Assembly: GCA_902785645.1 (NCBI GenBank)
Contig: CACZZG010000012.1
Location: 1 to 35,892, forward strand
Length of the DNA: 35,892 nt
From: an uncultured Erysipelotrichaceae bacterium
Lineage (GTDB): Bacteria; Bacillota_I; Bacilli_A; RFN20; CAG-826
Direction: 5' to 3'
The notes beneath the pieces are model-generated. The model made no database searches, was not told the DNA's origin, and saw only the letters and a program-made list of their open reading frames with translations. The first letter of the stretch is position 1, and each line of letters opens with the position of its first letter. This document shows positions 1 through 8,723 of this stretch, in pieces. A program made the translations under genes and the position numbers.

Positions 1-32
1 CATATTCTTACTTTTCTTACCTTTCTTACTTT

Positions 33-60
33 ATTATAAAACTAATTATATTTAAAACAA
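33..60 (-). promoter_or_regulatory. Putative sigma-A promoter reading out of the window
   Basis: On the minus strand a -35 TTGTTT (55-60) and a -10 TATAAT (33-38) are separated by 16 bases. Bases 1-3 read ATG on the same strand, preceded by purine-rich GTAAGAAA-like repeats, so a gene may start at the window edge. Nothing of its product can be seen. Confidence 0.45.
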
Positions 61-61
61 C

Positions 62-88
62 AAAAAAGCATCGAATTAAACCGATGCT
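62..88 (-). terminator. Rho-independent terminator after tRNA-fMet
   Basis: AGCATCG (82-88 on the minus strand) pairs with CGATGCT (67-73) around an 8-base loop and is followed on the minus strand by a run of T. It ends the rpsU/tRNA-fMet transcript. Confidence 0.8.
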
Positions 89-99
89 GAATTTGCACT

Positions 100-176
100 T
101 GGTTGCGGGGGAAAGATTTGAACTTTCGACCTCCGGGTTATGGGCCCGACGAGCTACCAGACTGCTCTACCCCGCG
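100..176 (-). tRNA. Initiator tRNA-fMet (CAT)
   Basis: A full cloverleaf can be drawn with anticodon CAT. The anticodon stem carries the three G-C pairs of initiator tRNAs, and the acceptor has the unpaired C1/A72 that marks a formylatable initiator. The CCA end is encoded (100-102). It lies 14 bases after the rpsU stop, with no terminator between, so both probably come from one transcript that is then processed. Confidence 0.93.
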
Positions 177-190
177 ATGTCTGTGCCTAA

Positions 191-367
191 TTATTTGCGA
201 TTTTTACGACGTGCGTTTTCGCTTTTAAGTTTTCTCTTCAAACCCTTCTTTAAGAAAGATTCTCTGCGGCGGCACTCTTGGATGGTACCAGCCTTATTGA
301 CTTGACGTTTAAATCTGCGTAATGCATCATCTAAAGTTTCGTTTTCACGAACAACTGTCTTTGGCAT
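191..367 (-). CDS. rpsU: 30S ribosomal protein S21
   Basis: The 58-residue product is the small basic S21 protein of the 30S platform, which helps mRNA engage the anti-Shine-Dalgarno region. It has the family's opening [20 protein letters not shown] and an Arg/Lys-rich C-terminus (residues 35-58). The start is the ATG at 367, because GGAGGTG lies seven bases upstream; an upstream in-frame codon would place the ribosome-binding site inside the gene. It has its own promoter and a short 5' leader with a small hairpin, and it is followed at once by the initiator tRNA. The identification is secure. Confidence 0.96.
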   Translation of the reverse strand: MPKTVVRENETLDDALRRFKRQVNKAGTIQECRRRESFLKKGLKRKLKSENARRKNRK

Positions 368-384
368 AGTTTCACCTCCATTCA

Positions 385-435
385 TGCCTTCAAGGCACTG
401 CGTATATTATATTACTTATATAAAATAAAATGCAA
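385..435 (-). promoter_or_regulatory. rpsU promoter and leader hairpin
   Basis: The -35 TTGCAT (430-435) and -10 TATAAT (406-411) have an 18-base spacer. The -35 overlaps the base of the deoC terminator stem. The leader then carries the 13-base inverted repeat TGCCTTGAAGGCA (385-397) ahead of the ribosome-binding site. It is a possible site of autoregulation by S21, but this is inference only. Confidence 0.6.
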
Positions 436-454
436 CCACAAAAACGTGATTGCA
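422..454 (-). terminator. deoC terminator
   Basis: On the minus strand TGCAATCAC pairs with GTGGTTGCA (nine pairs, one G-U) and is followed by TTTTATTTTA. On the plus strand the wobble would be a C-A mismatch, so the hairpin is built for the minus strand. Confidence 0.8.
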
Positions 455-483
455 ATTTTTGATATTTTTAATAGATTTTATCT

Positions 484-1119
484 TTAGATAATCTTGGTTC
501 CGTTTGATGTTCCAATGCGGTTGGCGCCAGCTTCAACCATGGCCACTAAGTCTTCGTGTGTCCTCACACCACCACTAGCTTTAACGCCCATTTCTGGTCC
601 GACTGTCTTTCTCATAAGAGCAACATCGTGTGCGGTTGCACCACCTGTTGAGAAACCTGTGCTTGTTTTAACAAAATCCGCACCAGCTTGTTTGGATAAT
701 TCACAAGCTCTAACTTTTTCTTCATCAGTTAATAAGCAAGTTTCGATGATGACTTTCAAAACTCTTGATCCTGCCACTTCTTTTAATAAACGGATTTCTT
801 CTCTGACATAATCATCGTGACCGGCTTTTAACATGCCAACATTGATGACCATATCGATTTCATCAGCGCCTTCTTTAATACAGAGTTCTGCTTCTTCGAC
901 TTTGGTTTTTGTGAGATTCATTCCCAAAGGGAATCCGATGACTGTACATGCTTTTACATCACTACCTTTTAAACACTCTGCAGCAAGTGGTACGTAAGCG
1001 GGATTAACACAAACACTCATAAAATGAAATTGTTTGGCTTCTTCGCATAATTTGACGATTTGTTCTGGTTGTGCATCCTGTTTTAAAAGGGTGTGGTCAA
1101 TTAATTTATTATATTCCAT
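484..1119 (-). CDS. deoC: Deoxyribose-phosphate aldolase
   Basis: The enzyme cleaves 2-deoxyribose-5-phosphate to glyceraldehyde-3-phosphate and acetaldehyde, the last step of deoxynucleoside catabolism in the cytoplasm. The 211-residue class I aldolase shows all active-site residues: Asp89 in EIDMVINVG, Schiff-base Lys151 in FVKTSTGF, and Lys180 in [10 protein letters not shown], with the phosphate-binding GTSNG near the end. The start at 1119 follows GGGAGA by nine bases. No other deo gene is adjacent, although adenosine deaminase elsewhere in the window belongs to the same salvage network. Only 29 bases separate it from the rpmF terminator, so its promoter overlaps that hairpin or it depends on read-through. 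Confidence 0.96.
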   Translation of the reverse strand: MEYNKLIDHTLLKQDAQPEQIVKLCEEAKQFHFMSVCVNPAYVPLAAECLKGSDVKACTVIGFPLGMNLTKTKVEEAELCIKEGADEIDMVINVGMLKAGHDDYVREEIRLLKEVAGSRVLKVIIETCLLTDEEKVRACELSKQAGADFVKTSTGFSTGGATAHDVALMRKTVGPEMGVKASGGVRTHEDLVAMVEAGANRIGTSNGTKII

Positions 1120-1148
1120 AGTATTTTTCTCCCATTTCTTATTTTAAC

Positions 1149-1180
1149 AAAAAAGAAAAGGTCTATTAAAGACCCTTCTT
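1149..1180 (-). terminator. rpmF terminator
   Basis: On the minus strand GGGTCT pairs with AGACCT across a short loop, extended by weaker A-T and G-U pairs, and is followed by TTTTCTTTTTT. The hairpin starts within the rpmF stop codon. Confidence 0.75.
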
Positions 1181-1418
1181 ATTTATCAGCTTTCTTTGTG
1201 GCTTTTTTAGCAGGTGCTTTCTTTGGTTCTTCTTTGACGAGTTTGCCGTCTAAGACTTGAACTTTGCCATCATAGTAACCACATTTTGGACAAACGTGAT
1301 GGGATTTGATCATCGCACCACATTTTGGACATGTGACTAGACCGACTGCTGTTAATTTGAAATGAGTTCTTCTCATTCTTTTTCTTGTTTTACTAATTCT
1401 TCTTTGTGGGACTGCCAT
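1179..1418 (-). CDS. rpmF: 50S ribosomal protein L32
   Basis: This is the zinc-ribbon form of L32, a large-subunit protein. It opens [20 protein letters not shown], and the four zinc ligands are Cys30, Cys33, Cys43 and Cys46 in two CPKCG knuckles. The core ends near residue 60; the last 20 residues are a Lys/Ala/Pro-rich tail that makes the protein (79 residues) longer than the usual 57-60. The ATG at 1418 is chosen because GGAGG lies eight bases upstream; the in-frame TTG further up would overlap that site. Because it keeps all cysteines, this copy needs zinc. Confidence 0.95.
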   Translation of the reverse strand: MAVPQRRISKTRKRMRRTHFKLTAVGLVTCPKCGAMIKSHHVCPKCGYYDGKVQVLDGKLVKEEPKKAPAKKATKKADK

Positions 1419-1448
1419 TTTGGTTTCCTCCAATTTTCAACGTGGTTA

Positions 1449-1478
1449 ATTATATTAATTTTTCTTAAAGTAAGTCAA
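1449..1478 (-). promoter_or_regulatory. rpmF promoter
   Basis: The -35 TTGACT (1473-1478) and -10 TATAAT (1449-1454) have an 18-base spacer, about 30 bases before the rpmF start. Confidence 0.65.
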
Positions 1479-1511
1479 TATTTCTTTTGTCAAGTTCTAA
1501 AAAAATCTATT

Positions 1512-2789
1512 TTATTTCGATACAATCATATCTTTTTGTAGATTTACCACTACTTTTTGACCTGGTTTTAGACATTTATCTTTGATTTTTACATCAATAT
1601 AGTTGTTTGTGTGTCCATAAGACTCATTCAATGACTCATCATTTTTCTCAATAAGTACTTCAATATCTTGATTAATGAATTTATCAACATAGTCATTCCA
1701 AAGTTGTTTTGATAGTTCTAATAGAACCCCCACTCTTTGTTTTTTGATGCGCGGATCGATTTGATTTTTCATTAAATAAGCGCCCGTACCTTCTCTCGCG
1801 GAGAATGGGAAGACATGAAGCATGTTAAATCCACACTTTTTGATAAAATCAACAGTTTCATTGAATTCTTCTTCGCTCTCACCAGGGAATCCAACAATGA
1901 CATCTGTGGTTAAAGCGATATTTGGTAGTTTTTCACGGAGATATTGGAGTTTTTGTAAGAATTGTTCCGGTGTGTATTTACGATTCATCCTCTCTAAGAC
2001 TGTTTTTGAGCCACTCTGGAGAGGAATGTGAAGGTGCTTAGCAAGAACCGGGGAATTGATAATTAAGTCGATTAGATGGTCATCTATCTCACTTTCTTCT
2101 ATTGAAGATATTCTTAAACTACCAATATTTGGAATATGAACTAATTCGTCCACTAATTCAGAAAAAGAAGTATCTTTCAAATCTTTACCATATCCGCCGA
2201 CATGAATGCCGGTTAGAACGATTTCAGGATATCCTTGCTCGACTAAAAAAGTTGCTTCTTTAATGACGTTTTCCTTTGCCCTACTTCTCATCTTTCCACG
2301 CCTATAAGGAATTAGACAATAGGTACAGAAATTGTCGCAGCCATCTTGAATCTTCAAATAGGCTCTAACATTTTCAGAATAGGAGGTGACACCCATCTCT
2401 TCATAATCAAAAACACGAGGATTATTATCGACAAGATAGATTGGTTTATGATCTTTTAAGTATCTATCAATAAGTTCTGGTATTTCATCACGATGTGATG
2501 TACCCACAACTATTTGTGGTTTTATCTCATTTTTAATATATTCAAAATTGCCTTGGCTATAGCATCCCATAACCGCACATATAGCGTGAGGATATAGTTT
2601 CATCATCTTACGGATGTGTTGTCGACTTTTTTGATCCGCGGTCGCAGTAACCGAACATGTATTAATGACGACAATGTCGCATTCATTATCAAAAGACTCC
2701 TCATAACCTCTTTTTTTAAACAAAGAAGCTAACGCGGAGCATTCATATGAATTAACTTTGCAGCCTAAGGATATAATCTTATATTTCAT
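1512..2789 (-). CDS. mtaB: tRNA t6A37 methylthiotransferase
   Basis: MtaB is a radical-SAM enzyme that adds a methylthio group to t6A at position 37 of tRNAs reading ANN codons. The N-terminal UPF0004 domain has the cluster ligands Cys10, Cys45 and Cys76. The radical-SAM cluster is Cys151, Cys155 and Cys158 (CDNFCTYC), followed by the PYRRGKMRSR signature that separates MiaB-like enzymes from other radical-SAM proteins. A TRAM-like RNA-binding segment forms the last 60 residues. The length of 425 is normal. It is the last gene of a four-gene operon with rsmE, as in many Firmicutes, and begins one base after the preceding stop. MtaB is preferred to MiaB by context and by the short C-terminus. 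Confidence 0.93.
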   Translation of the reverse strand: MKYKIISLGCKVNSYECSALASLFKKRGYEESFDNECDIVVINTCSVTATADQKSRQHIRKMMKLYPHAICAVMGCYSQGNFEYIKNEIKPQIVVGTSHRDEIPELIDRYLKDHKPIYLVDNNPRVFDYEEMGVTSYSENVRAYLKIQDGCDNFCTYCLIPYRRGKMRSRAKENVIKEATFLVEQGYPEIVLTGIHVGGYGKDLKDTSFSELVDELVHIPNIGSLRISSIEESEIDDHLIDLIINSPVLAKHLHIPLQSGSKTVLERMNRKYTPEQFLQKLQYLREKLPNIALTTDVIVGFPGESEEEFNETVDFIKKCGFNMLHVFPFSAREGTGAYLMKNQIDPRIKKQRVGVLLELSKQLWNDYVDKFINQDIEVLIEKNDESLNESYGHTNNYIDVKIKDKCLKPGQKVVVNLQKDMIVSK

Positions 2790-2790
2790 A

Positions 2791-3543
2791 TTAAAGTTCT
2801 AATAACTTTTTGTGCATTTGTGATGATATTAAATTGTTATCTTTTAAGGCGTTGATCAAGCCTGTTCGATCGTTATTATAATAAGCATCAATAACTGGAT
2901 TTAATCTTTCTAACATATGAGTGAACTTTGGTTTTTTCATATATTTATCAAAGAGGACGATTTTCGCGTCTAATCTACCTTGGTCGTTGATGAAATATAA
3001 ACTATTTGTGTCGTAATGGAAAAAGGCGGAAACATGCTTGCTTGATGATACTTTTACTAATTTAGTAAAGAAGGAATTGAATAAGTCCGCACCATATACA
3101 TCAAATGGATCGATACAAGAGTTTTCAAATGTGTCCACTAAAGCACTATATGGAAGAGATAAAATCTTTTGTGGTTCATTTATGTAAATCTCGTTTAAAG
3201 CGCGAGAAAAGAACGGAATATAAATCTTAATATCATCAACTTCATAATATGGTTGATCAATAATCCTCTCTTTGAGAGTAATCATAAATGAAGCAGGATC
3301 TATTTCACCATGACTAGAAAGATTTAAGATTTCTTTTTCAATAAGTTCTTTATTTTCTAATCCTTGGAGTAAGATGTTTGCTCTAAAGATATCAAATTCA
3401 TTTTCTTCACTATCATATAGGTGCTCAAATCTTTTGAATTTACCTAATAAGTGACGGCGTTCAATAAAATACAAAAACTCTTCGCCACTGGAGAATGGAC
3501 GACGATATTTTTGTTTGGATTCTAATAGTTCATAAATTGTCAT
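2791..3543 (-). CDS. Uncharacterised protein in the rsmE-mtaB operon
   Basis: I do not recognise this 250-residue protein. It is soluble by inspection: no signal peptide, no membrane segment and no cysteine cluster (its only cysteine is in the centre). It is rich in aromatic and acidic residues, with predicted mixed alpha/beta segments and a helical C-terminal 60 residues (DAYYNNDRTGLINALKDNN). It begins one base after rsmE and stops one base before mtaB, so it is translated in step with two RNA-modifying enzymes. A role tied to RNA or ribosome modification is possible from context alone. The codon use looks like that of its neighbours. Confidence 0.85.
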   Translation of the reverse strand: MTIYELLESKQKYRRPFSSGEEFLYFIERRHLLGKFKRFEHLYDSEENEFDIFRANILLQGLENKELIEKEILNLSSHGEIDPASFMITLKERIIDQPYYEVDDIKIYIPFFSRALNEIYINEPQKILSLPYSALVDTFENSCIDPFDVYGADLFNSFFTKLVKVSSSKHVSAFFHYDTNSLYFINDQGRLDAKIVLFDKYMKKPKFTHMLERLNPVIDAYYNNDRTGLINALKDNNLISSQMHKKLLEL

Positions 3544-3544
3544 A

Positions 3545-4258
3545 TTATTTCTCCATTAACGAACTCAATACGCTTAATGCGTATACCGCTGCAGTTTCCG
3601 TTCTTAAGATTCTCTTTCCTAATGACACTAATTGGAAATTGTATTTACTAATTAACAAGTTAACTTCGCTTTCTGAGAAGCCACCTTCTGGTCCAATCAT
3701 CACTGAGATGTTTTGATTATTTTTGAATGATTCAAATAATGATTTTGTGGATCCAGCTTCTTTTTCATATGTTAATAAGTTAATGTCTTCTAACAAACTT
3801 GAAGGGATGTTTTTAATATCGATGACCCCCGCTATTTCTGGAATCATTAAGCGATGCGATTGTTCACTGGCTTCTTTTGCAATTTTATTGAAACGTTCTA
3901 ATTTGTTTTTGAATGACTGTTCATCAAATTTAACAACGCATCTTTCAGTTTTGATTAAGACGATTTTCTTCGCACCAATTTCTGTAGCTTTTTGAATGAC
4001 GAATTCAATCTTATCGCCTTTTGCTAAAGCAAAGAATAAAGTGAGATTGTTTTTTAGTTCCACATCTTGAGGAATTTCATAATTCACATTAATGGTTAAT
4101 GGATTCAAAGACTCAATAATGCAGTCGTATAATCTATCGCCCGCAACCACTTCTATTTCATCACCCTTTTTACATCTCATGACGTGTAAAAGATGATGGA
4201 TATCAGATTCATCAAGAACAACTTGATTATTCTTTAATTTTGCAAAATATCTTTGCAT
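3545..4258 (-). CDS. rsmE: 16S rRNA (uracil-1498-N3)-methyltransferase
   Basis: RsmE methylates U1498 in helix 44 of 16S rRNA with S-adenosylmethionine. The 237-residue protein has the N-terminal PUA-like domain (opening MQRYFAK; residues 1-70) and a C-terminal SPOUT knot with the SAM-binding signatures MIGPEGGFSESEV (188-199) and SLGKRILRTETAA (212-224). Its ATG shares one base with the stop of the upstream zinc-ribbon gene (TAATG), and a GGAG lies upstream inside that gene. It heads the RNA-modification part of the operon. Confidence 0.95.
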   Translation of the reverse strand: MQRYFAKLKNNQVVLDESDIHHLLHVMRCKKGDEIEVVAGDRLYDCIIESLNPLTINVNYEIPQDVELKNNLTLFFALAKGDKIEFVIQKATEIGAKKIVLIKTERCVVKFDEQSFKNKLERFNKIAKEASEQSHRLMIPEIAGVIDIKNIPSSLLEDINLLTYEKEAGSTKSLFESFKNNQNISVMIGPEGGFSESEVNLLISKYNFQLVSLGKRILRTETAAVYALSVLSSLMEK

Positions 4259-4701
4259 TAATGAATGAATTCTCCATTTCCATCTTTGATGTCGCTTTTA
4301 CAGAGATAATAAATGCCAACACCAATATTGACTAAATACGCTACTGCAAATGGAGCGACATAACTAATCCAAGAAGTTGGACTAAGTAAAGCGATGAATA
4401 AGCCAATTAATCCACCGATAACGGCGAGATTACAAAGTAGCCAAATCAGGCCTCTTTTTTTGAAATTTAAATAGAAAAAGCCAGCACCGGTAAAACCGAT
4501 GAAAAGGAATAGTAAAAATGTATCGAAACGGAAATGAGCTTTATATTGCTCTTTTCTGTCTTTGTCATGAATTTTTAATTCAGTGGTTATTTCCACTGTG
4601 TCACTTGTGGCACCTTCAAGAGGCTTTTTCTGACCACAAATAGGACAAATGTCTTTTTCAAATTTCGTTATTCTTGCGCCGCAATTCTTACAATATGGCA
4701 T
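4258..4701 (-). CDS. Zinc-ribbon membrane protein of unknown function
   Basis: The 147-residue protein opens with a small zinc ribbon (Cys4, Cys7, Cys19, Cys22), followed by a polar linker to about residue 55. Three hydrophobic segments then follow, at about 58-77, 83-106 and 113-134, and a short acidic tail. This plan, a cytoplasmic zinc knuckle plus a small membrane bundle, occurs in many uncharacterised Firmicutes proteins. The ATG at 4701 is used because AGGTGA sits just upstream; an in-frame GTG three codons earlier lies within that site. It is the first gene of the rsmE-mtaB operon and overlaps rsmE by one base. The function is unknown. Confidence 0.85.
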   Translation of the reverse strand: MPYCKNCGARITKFEKDICPICGQKKPLEGATSDTVEITTELKIHDKDRKEQYKAHFRFDTFLLFLFIGFTGAGFFYLNFKKRGLIWLLCNLAVIGGLIGLFIALLSPTSWISYVAPFAVAYLVNIGVGIYYLCKSDIKDGNGEFIH

Positions 4702-4757
4702 ATTTATCACCTGTTTTTTATATTAACACATAACGTGTTTTTATTTTAGTTAAATAT

Positions 4758-4788
4758 ATAAAAACGATTGTCAATTAATGACAACCGT
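4758..4788 (-). terminator. hypA operon terminator
   Basis: On the minus strand ACGGTTGTCA pairs with TGACAATCGT (ten pairs, one G-U) and is followed by TTTTTATA. It separates hypA from the zinc-ribbon gene. Confidence 0.85.
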
Positions 4789-4803
4789 CTCTACTTATTT
4801 GTT

Positions 4804-5148
4804 TTAGATAACCTTGACATCTCTTATTGCAACATCTCGACCAGTAATGAGGTAAGTGTTTTCCTTGCCACACTTTGGACAAGCTTTACCATAAGTTGTG
4901 GTTTTAAATGTTTCTTTACAGTCTTCACAATAAGATATGCCTTCAATCGTAATGTAATTTAATTTACATTCCTTCATGTATTCGGTTCTTTTTTTCGCCC
5001 AATCAAAGGCATCCACAAAGTATTCTTTGACTACTCCAGAAACCTCACCGACTTCTAGAGTTAATTCCACGACTTTATTGACGTTCTTTTCTTTGGCGAG
5101 TTGTTCAATTTGTTTAATGACGTGAACAACTATTCCTAACTCATGCAT
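4804..5148 (-). CDS. hypA: Nickel metallochaperone HypA
   Basis: HypA delivers nickel together with HypB, classically to [NiFe]-hydrogenase and in some bacteria to urease. The 114-residue protein starts MHE, and His2 with the N-terminal amine forms the nickel site. It has a zinc site of Cys74/Cys77 and Cys90/Cys93 (CEDC and CPKC). It overlaps the oxidoreductase gene by eight bases, so the two are translationally coupled, and it is the last gene of the hypB-oxidoreductase-hypA operon. No hydrogenase, hypCDEF or urease gene is in the window, so the client enzyme is not known from here. Confidence 0.92.
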   Translation of the reverse strand: MHELGIVVHVIKQIEQLAKEKNVNKVVELTLEVGEVSGVVKEYFVDAFDWAKKRTEYMKECKLNYITIEGISYCEDCKETFKTTTYGKACPKCGKENTYLITGRDVAIRDVKVI

Positions 5149-8038
5149 TTATGGAGTTTCCTGTATTTGGATGAGTCTTTCTGAATTCTTTGTTGTTCTT
5201 CTTCCACTCTCTGCGTTTCTTAGCCATCATACGAGCTTCTTTAGAACCAGAATTGAAGAGAATCTTCACAGCACGTTTTAAGGCATAGCCTGCTAAACCG
5301 CCGACTTTCTTTTCTGCAACTCTCATGTTGCTCATTTCTGGGTGATCTCTCACTAAGTGGATAGCGTCGAACTTACATTTTGTGGTACAAATACCACAAC
5401 CGATACATTTATTTGGATCGACATAAGCAGCACCACAAGATAAACAACGACCAGTTTCAATTCTGACTTGTTCTTCAGTTAAGGTCTTGTGTGCATCTTG
5501 GAAGGAGTTCTTGTAATCGATGGATGAATCCATACCTTCTTCTTGTCTACCGGCTTCATCATAACCAGGAAGAGTAATGTCTTCTTTATTTAATGGTGTG
5601 AAGCCACGATGGTTAAAGGCAATTGTTGGGTGAGCTTGTGGTCTGACATGTCTTGCTAATGCATCAGCAACGGCGTGGCCAGCAGCAATCGCATCAATAA
5701 CGAATTTTGGACCAGTGAAGACGTCACCACCAACGAAGATGTCATCATCTGCGGTTTGGAATGTTAATTTATCCGCTAACGGATAATTGCCATGCCAGAA
5801 TGTAACTTTTGTACCTTCAAGTAATTTGCCCCATTCAATGGCTTGACCGATAGCAAAGATGATTTTGTCAGCTTTGACTTCGACGACTTGACTTTCATCA
5901 TATTCTGGTGAGAATTTGCCAGTTTCTGGGTCGATTGTTCTGGTACATTTCTTAAAGACGATACCAGTAACTTCGCCTTTATCATTAACTTTGACTTCTT
6001 TTGGACCCCAAGAATTATCAATCACGATATCTTCTTCTAAGGTTTCTTTAATTTCTTCTAAAGAAGCAGGCATATGTTCTCTATCTTCTAAGCAGAACAT
6101 GGAGACTTTACTAGCGCCTAATCTATGTGCGGTTCTAGCACAGTCAACAGCGACGTTACCACCACCAACGACGATAACTTCACCTTTAAATGGAGTTCTA
6201 TCTTCTTGAGCTTTTCTCAAGTAATCGACAGCGATTTCTGTTCCTTTAGCAGTATCGTTTTCAACGCCAGGTCTTCTACCACCTTGGCAGCCGATAGCGA
6301 TATAGAAGGCTTTGTAGCCTTGTTTCTTTAATTCTTCAATTGTGATATCTTTACCGACTTCACAATTTGTTTTGATTTCAACACCTAAATCTTTAATGAC
6401 TTGGATTTCAGCATCGATAACATCTTTTTCTAATTTGTATTGTGGAATGCCATACATTAACATACCACCAGCTTTTTTGTTCTTTTCAAAGACAGTTGGT
6501 CTAAAGCCCATAACTGCTAAATAGTAAGCAGCGGTTAAACCAGCAGGACCACCACCGATAATAGCGATCTTTTCTTCAAATTCACCATGGGTATTTGGAA
6601 TAATCTTTTCTGGTGTATATCTTGTTTCTGATTTTAAATCAAAATCAGCGACAAATTTCTTAACGGCGTCAATGCTCACAGCGCGGTCAACATTACCACG
6701 TGTACATGCATCTTCACAACGTTTATTACAAACACGACCACAAACCGCTGGGAATGGGTTTTGCGTTTTAATTAAAGCTAAAGCTTCTTGATATTTTCCT
6801 TCATGAGCTTTCTTTAAATAACCTTGCACTGGGACGTGAGCAGGACATGCAGCTTTACATGGAGCGGTACCGGATTCATAGGTATCACTTCTTCTCATGG
6901 TGTCACGGTAATTTTCATCCCAAGCATATTTACCCCATTTGATCTTATCTGGTAATGGTTGATGTGGGTATTTAACTTCTTTACCTTTGGAGTCACATAA
7001 TTTTTGACCTAATTTAACGGCGCCAGCAGGACAGTTTTCAACACATTGGCCACAGGCCACACAGTCCATCTTTGTGACTCTAGCGGTATAACTACTACGT
7101 GATAAGTTTGGTGTCTTAAATAACATGGATGTTCTTAAGGCATTACAAATCTTCACGTCACAGTTACAAATATCAAAGATTTTGTTTTCACCATCAATAT
7201 TGGTGATTTGATGGACGAAACCATTCTTTTCGGATAATTCTAAGATTTCTAAAGCTCTTTCTTTGGTGATGTAATGCGCACGACCGGTTTCGACGGTATA
7301 GTCCGCCATATCGCCTAATTGGATACACCAATCATCGACATCATCAATACAGCCATCGCCTAAGACTGCTCTAGAAGCACGACAGCTACAAATACCAGCA
7401 GAGATATGACCATCATATTTCTTTAACCAGTGGGAAATCTTTTCTACATCAATCGCTTCATTTGTGGAAGCAATTGCTTTTTCAACAGGAATGACGTGCA
7501 TACCAACACCATCGCCTCCTGGAGGAATCATTTCGGTAATACCAGCGAGTGGAATGAATGTCATTCTTTCAAAAAAAGAAGCAACTGCTGGATTTTTCGC
7601 GATACGATCGACAGAGGAGTTCATTAATTCCGCTGAACCTGGAACGAAGAAACAAATACGATAACGTTTGATTTTTGGTGCATCTTTGATTGGTTCTTCC
7701 CAAGCATAGTTATCACCATAGTCGTATTCAACGATACCGATGACTGACATTTCATCTAATAATTGTTGTAATCTCGCTGGTTCGAGTTCGCGATTCATCT
7801 TCATTAGTTCTTCGAATGAATAGAATTTACGAAGTTTCATCTTATTGGCGATTCTGACCATATCAATAGTCAAGACTTCTCTTAATCCCCAATATTCTGG
7901 ATCGGTAGTCTTAATACCGGTGAGTTTGTGTACAACTACGTCAGTGATCTTTTTGGCGAGTTTTTTGTACTCTTTCTCGTATTCAAAGCCTTGTTCGCCT
8001 TGATACTTAGAAATGATTTTGGTGTTTTGTTCAGACAT
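5141..8038 (-). CDS. Multi-cluster Fe-S/FAD oxidoreductase, GltD-like
   Basis: The 965-residue protein has four parts. Residues 1-320 are an N-terminal region with a helical start and cysteine motifs GICSCR (216-220), Cys230/Cys238 and CNCD (291-294). A ferredoxin-type cluster lies at Cys326, 329, 332 and 336. Residues 390-880 form the GltD/dihydropyrimidine-dehydrogenase-like module: its own Cys-rich helical domain (394-445), the FAD fingerprint GGGPAG (495-500) and an NADPH fingerprint GGGNVA further on. A C-terminal ferredoxin (CIGCGICTTKC) ends it. It should pass electrons between NAD(P)H and a partner. True glutamate synthase needs a large GltB subunit, which is absent, so glutamate synthesis is unlikely. 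It sits between hypB and hypA, two bases after hypB. Confidence 0.9.
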   Translation of the reverse strand: MSEQNTKIISKYQGEQGFEYEKEYKKLAKKITDVVVHKLTGIKTTDPEYWGLREVLTIDMVRIANKMKLRKFYSFEELMKMNRELEPARLQQLLDEMSVIGIVEYDYGDNYAWEEPIKDAPKIKRYRICFFVPGSAELMNSSVDRIAKNPAVASFFERMTFIPLAGITEMIPPGGDGVGMHVIPVEKAIASTNEAIDVEKISHWLKKYDGHISAGICSCRASRAVLGDGCIDDVDDWCIQLGDMADYTVETGRAHYITKERALEILELSEKNGFVHQITNIDGENKIFDICNCDVKICNALRTSMLFKTPNLSRSSYTARVTKMDCVACGQCVENCPAGAVKLGQKLCDSKGKEVKYPHQPLPDKIKWGKYAWDENYRDTMRRSDTYESGTAPCKAACPAHVPVQGYLKKAHEGKYQEALALIKTQNPFPAVCGRVCNKRCEDACTRGNVDRAVSIDAVKKFVADFDLKSETRYTPEKIIPNTHGEFEEKIAIIGGGPAGLTAAYYLAVMGFRPTVFEKNKKAGGMLMYGIPQYKLEKDVIDAEIQVIKDLGVEIKTNCEVGKDITIEELKKQGYKAFYIAIGCQGGRRPGVENDTAKGTEIAVDYLRKAQEDRTPFKGEVIVVGGGNVAVDCARTAHRLGASKVSMFCLEDREHMPASLEEIKETLEEDIVIDNSWGPKEVKVNDKGEVTGIVFKKCTRTIDPETGKFSPEYDESQVVEVKADKIIFAIGQAIEWGKLLEGTKVTFWHGNYPLADKLTFQTADDDIFVGGDVFTGPKFVIDAIAAGHAVADALARHVRPQAHPTIAFNHRGFTPLNKEDITLPGYDEAGRQEEGMDSSIDYKNSFQDAHKTLTEEQVRIETGRCLSCGAAYVDPNKCIGCGICTTKCKFDAIHLVRDHPEMSNMRVAEKKVGGLAGYALKRAVKILFNSGSKEARMMAKKRREWKKNNKEFRKTHPNTGNSINA

Positions 8039-8040
8039 AA

Positions 8041-8715
8041 TTAATTCTCCTTAAACAATCTGAGCTTATTTATAAAATAATCCGCAACCAAATCAACACC
8101 TTCACCCGTTTTAGCGCTGATTGGTATAATGGTTGCATTTTTATTTCTCATTTTAATTGATTGCATGCACTTTTCTAAATTAAAGTCAAAATATGGTAAT
8201 GCATCAATTTTATTGATGATGACTAAGTCTGATTTCTCAAAAACTAATGGGTATTTGAGAGGTTTATCATCACCTTCGGGAATGGATAATATCATCACAT
8301 CAAGTGAAGCCCCAGTATCGAATTCCGCAGGACAAACAAGATTGCCGACGTTTTCGAGGAAGATTAAATCTAAATCAGACATATCAATTCCATCTAATCC
8401 GGTTTTGGTCATTCCAGCATCGAGATGACACATTCCATTAGTATGTAATTGAATAGATTTAACACCGGTTTTCTCAGCGATTTTAATAGCATCGACATCA
8501 GAGTCAATGTCCGCTTCCATCACTCCCACTCTAACCTTATCTTTTATCTTATTAATTAAAGCAGTAAGGGTTGTGGTTTTACCGGCTCCCGGGGAAGACA
8601 TTAAATTCACCACGAACACACCTTTGTTCTTAAGATATGCTCTAAGTTGATCCGCTTCATAATCGTTATCAGCATATACTGAGCGATGTAGAAGAATAGT
8701 CTTAACGTTTTCCAT
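8041..8715 (-). CDS. hypB: HypB-type GTPase, copy 1
   Basis: HypB is a SIMIBI GTPase that uses GTP to load nickel into enzyme precursors with HypA. This 224-residue copy has the P-loop SPGAGKTT (41-48), the metal-site MCHLDA (Cys96, His97), the switch-II ENVGNLVCP (Cys128) and the guanine-specificity NKID (168-171). It lacks the His-rich N-terminal nickel store of some HypBs. It heads the operon with the oxidoreductase and hypA. The start at 8715 has only a weak AAAAGA upstream; a TATAAT at 8724-8729 would give an almost leaderless message. Confidence 0.93.
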   Translation of the reverse strand: MENVKTILLHRSVYADNDYEADQLRAYLKNKGVFVVNLMSSPGAGKTTTLTALINKIKDKVRVGVMEADIDSDVDAIKIAEKTGVKSIQLHTNGMCHLDAGMTKTGLDGIDMSDLDLIFLENVGNLVCPAEFDTGASLDVMILSIPEGDDKPLKYPLVFEKSDLVIINKIDALPYFDFNLEKCMQSIKMRNKNATIIPISAKTGEGVDLVADYFINKLRLFKEN

Positions 8716-8723
8716 TCTTTTAA

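Noticed and set aside
5141-8038. Glutamate synthase small subunit
   Set aside because: The extra N-terminal Fe-S region, C-terminal ferredoxin and lack of gltB argue against it.
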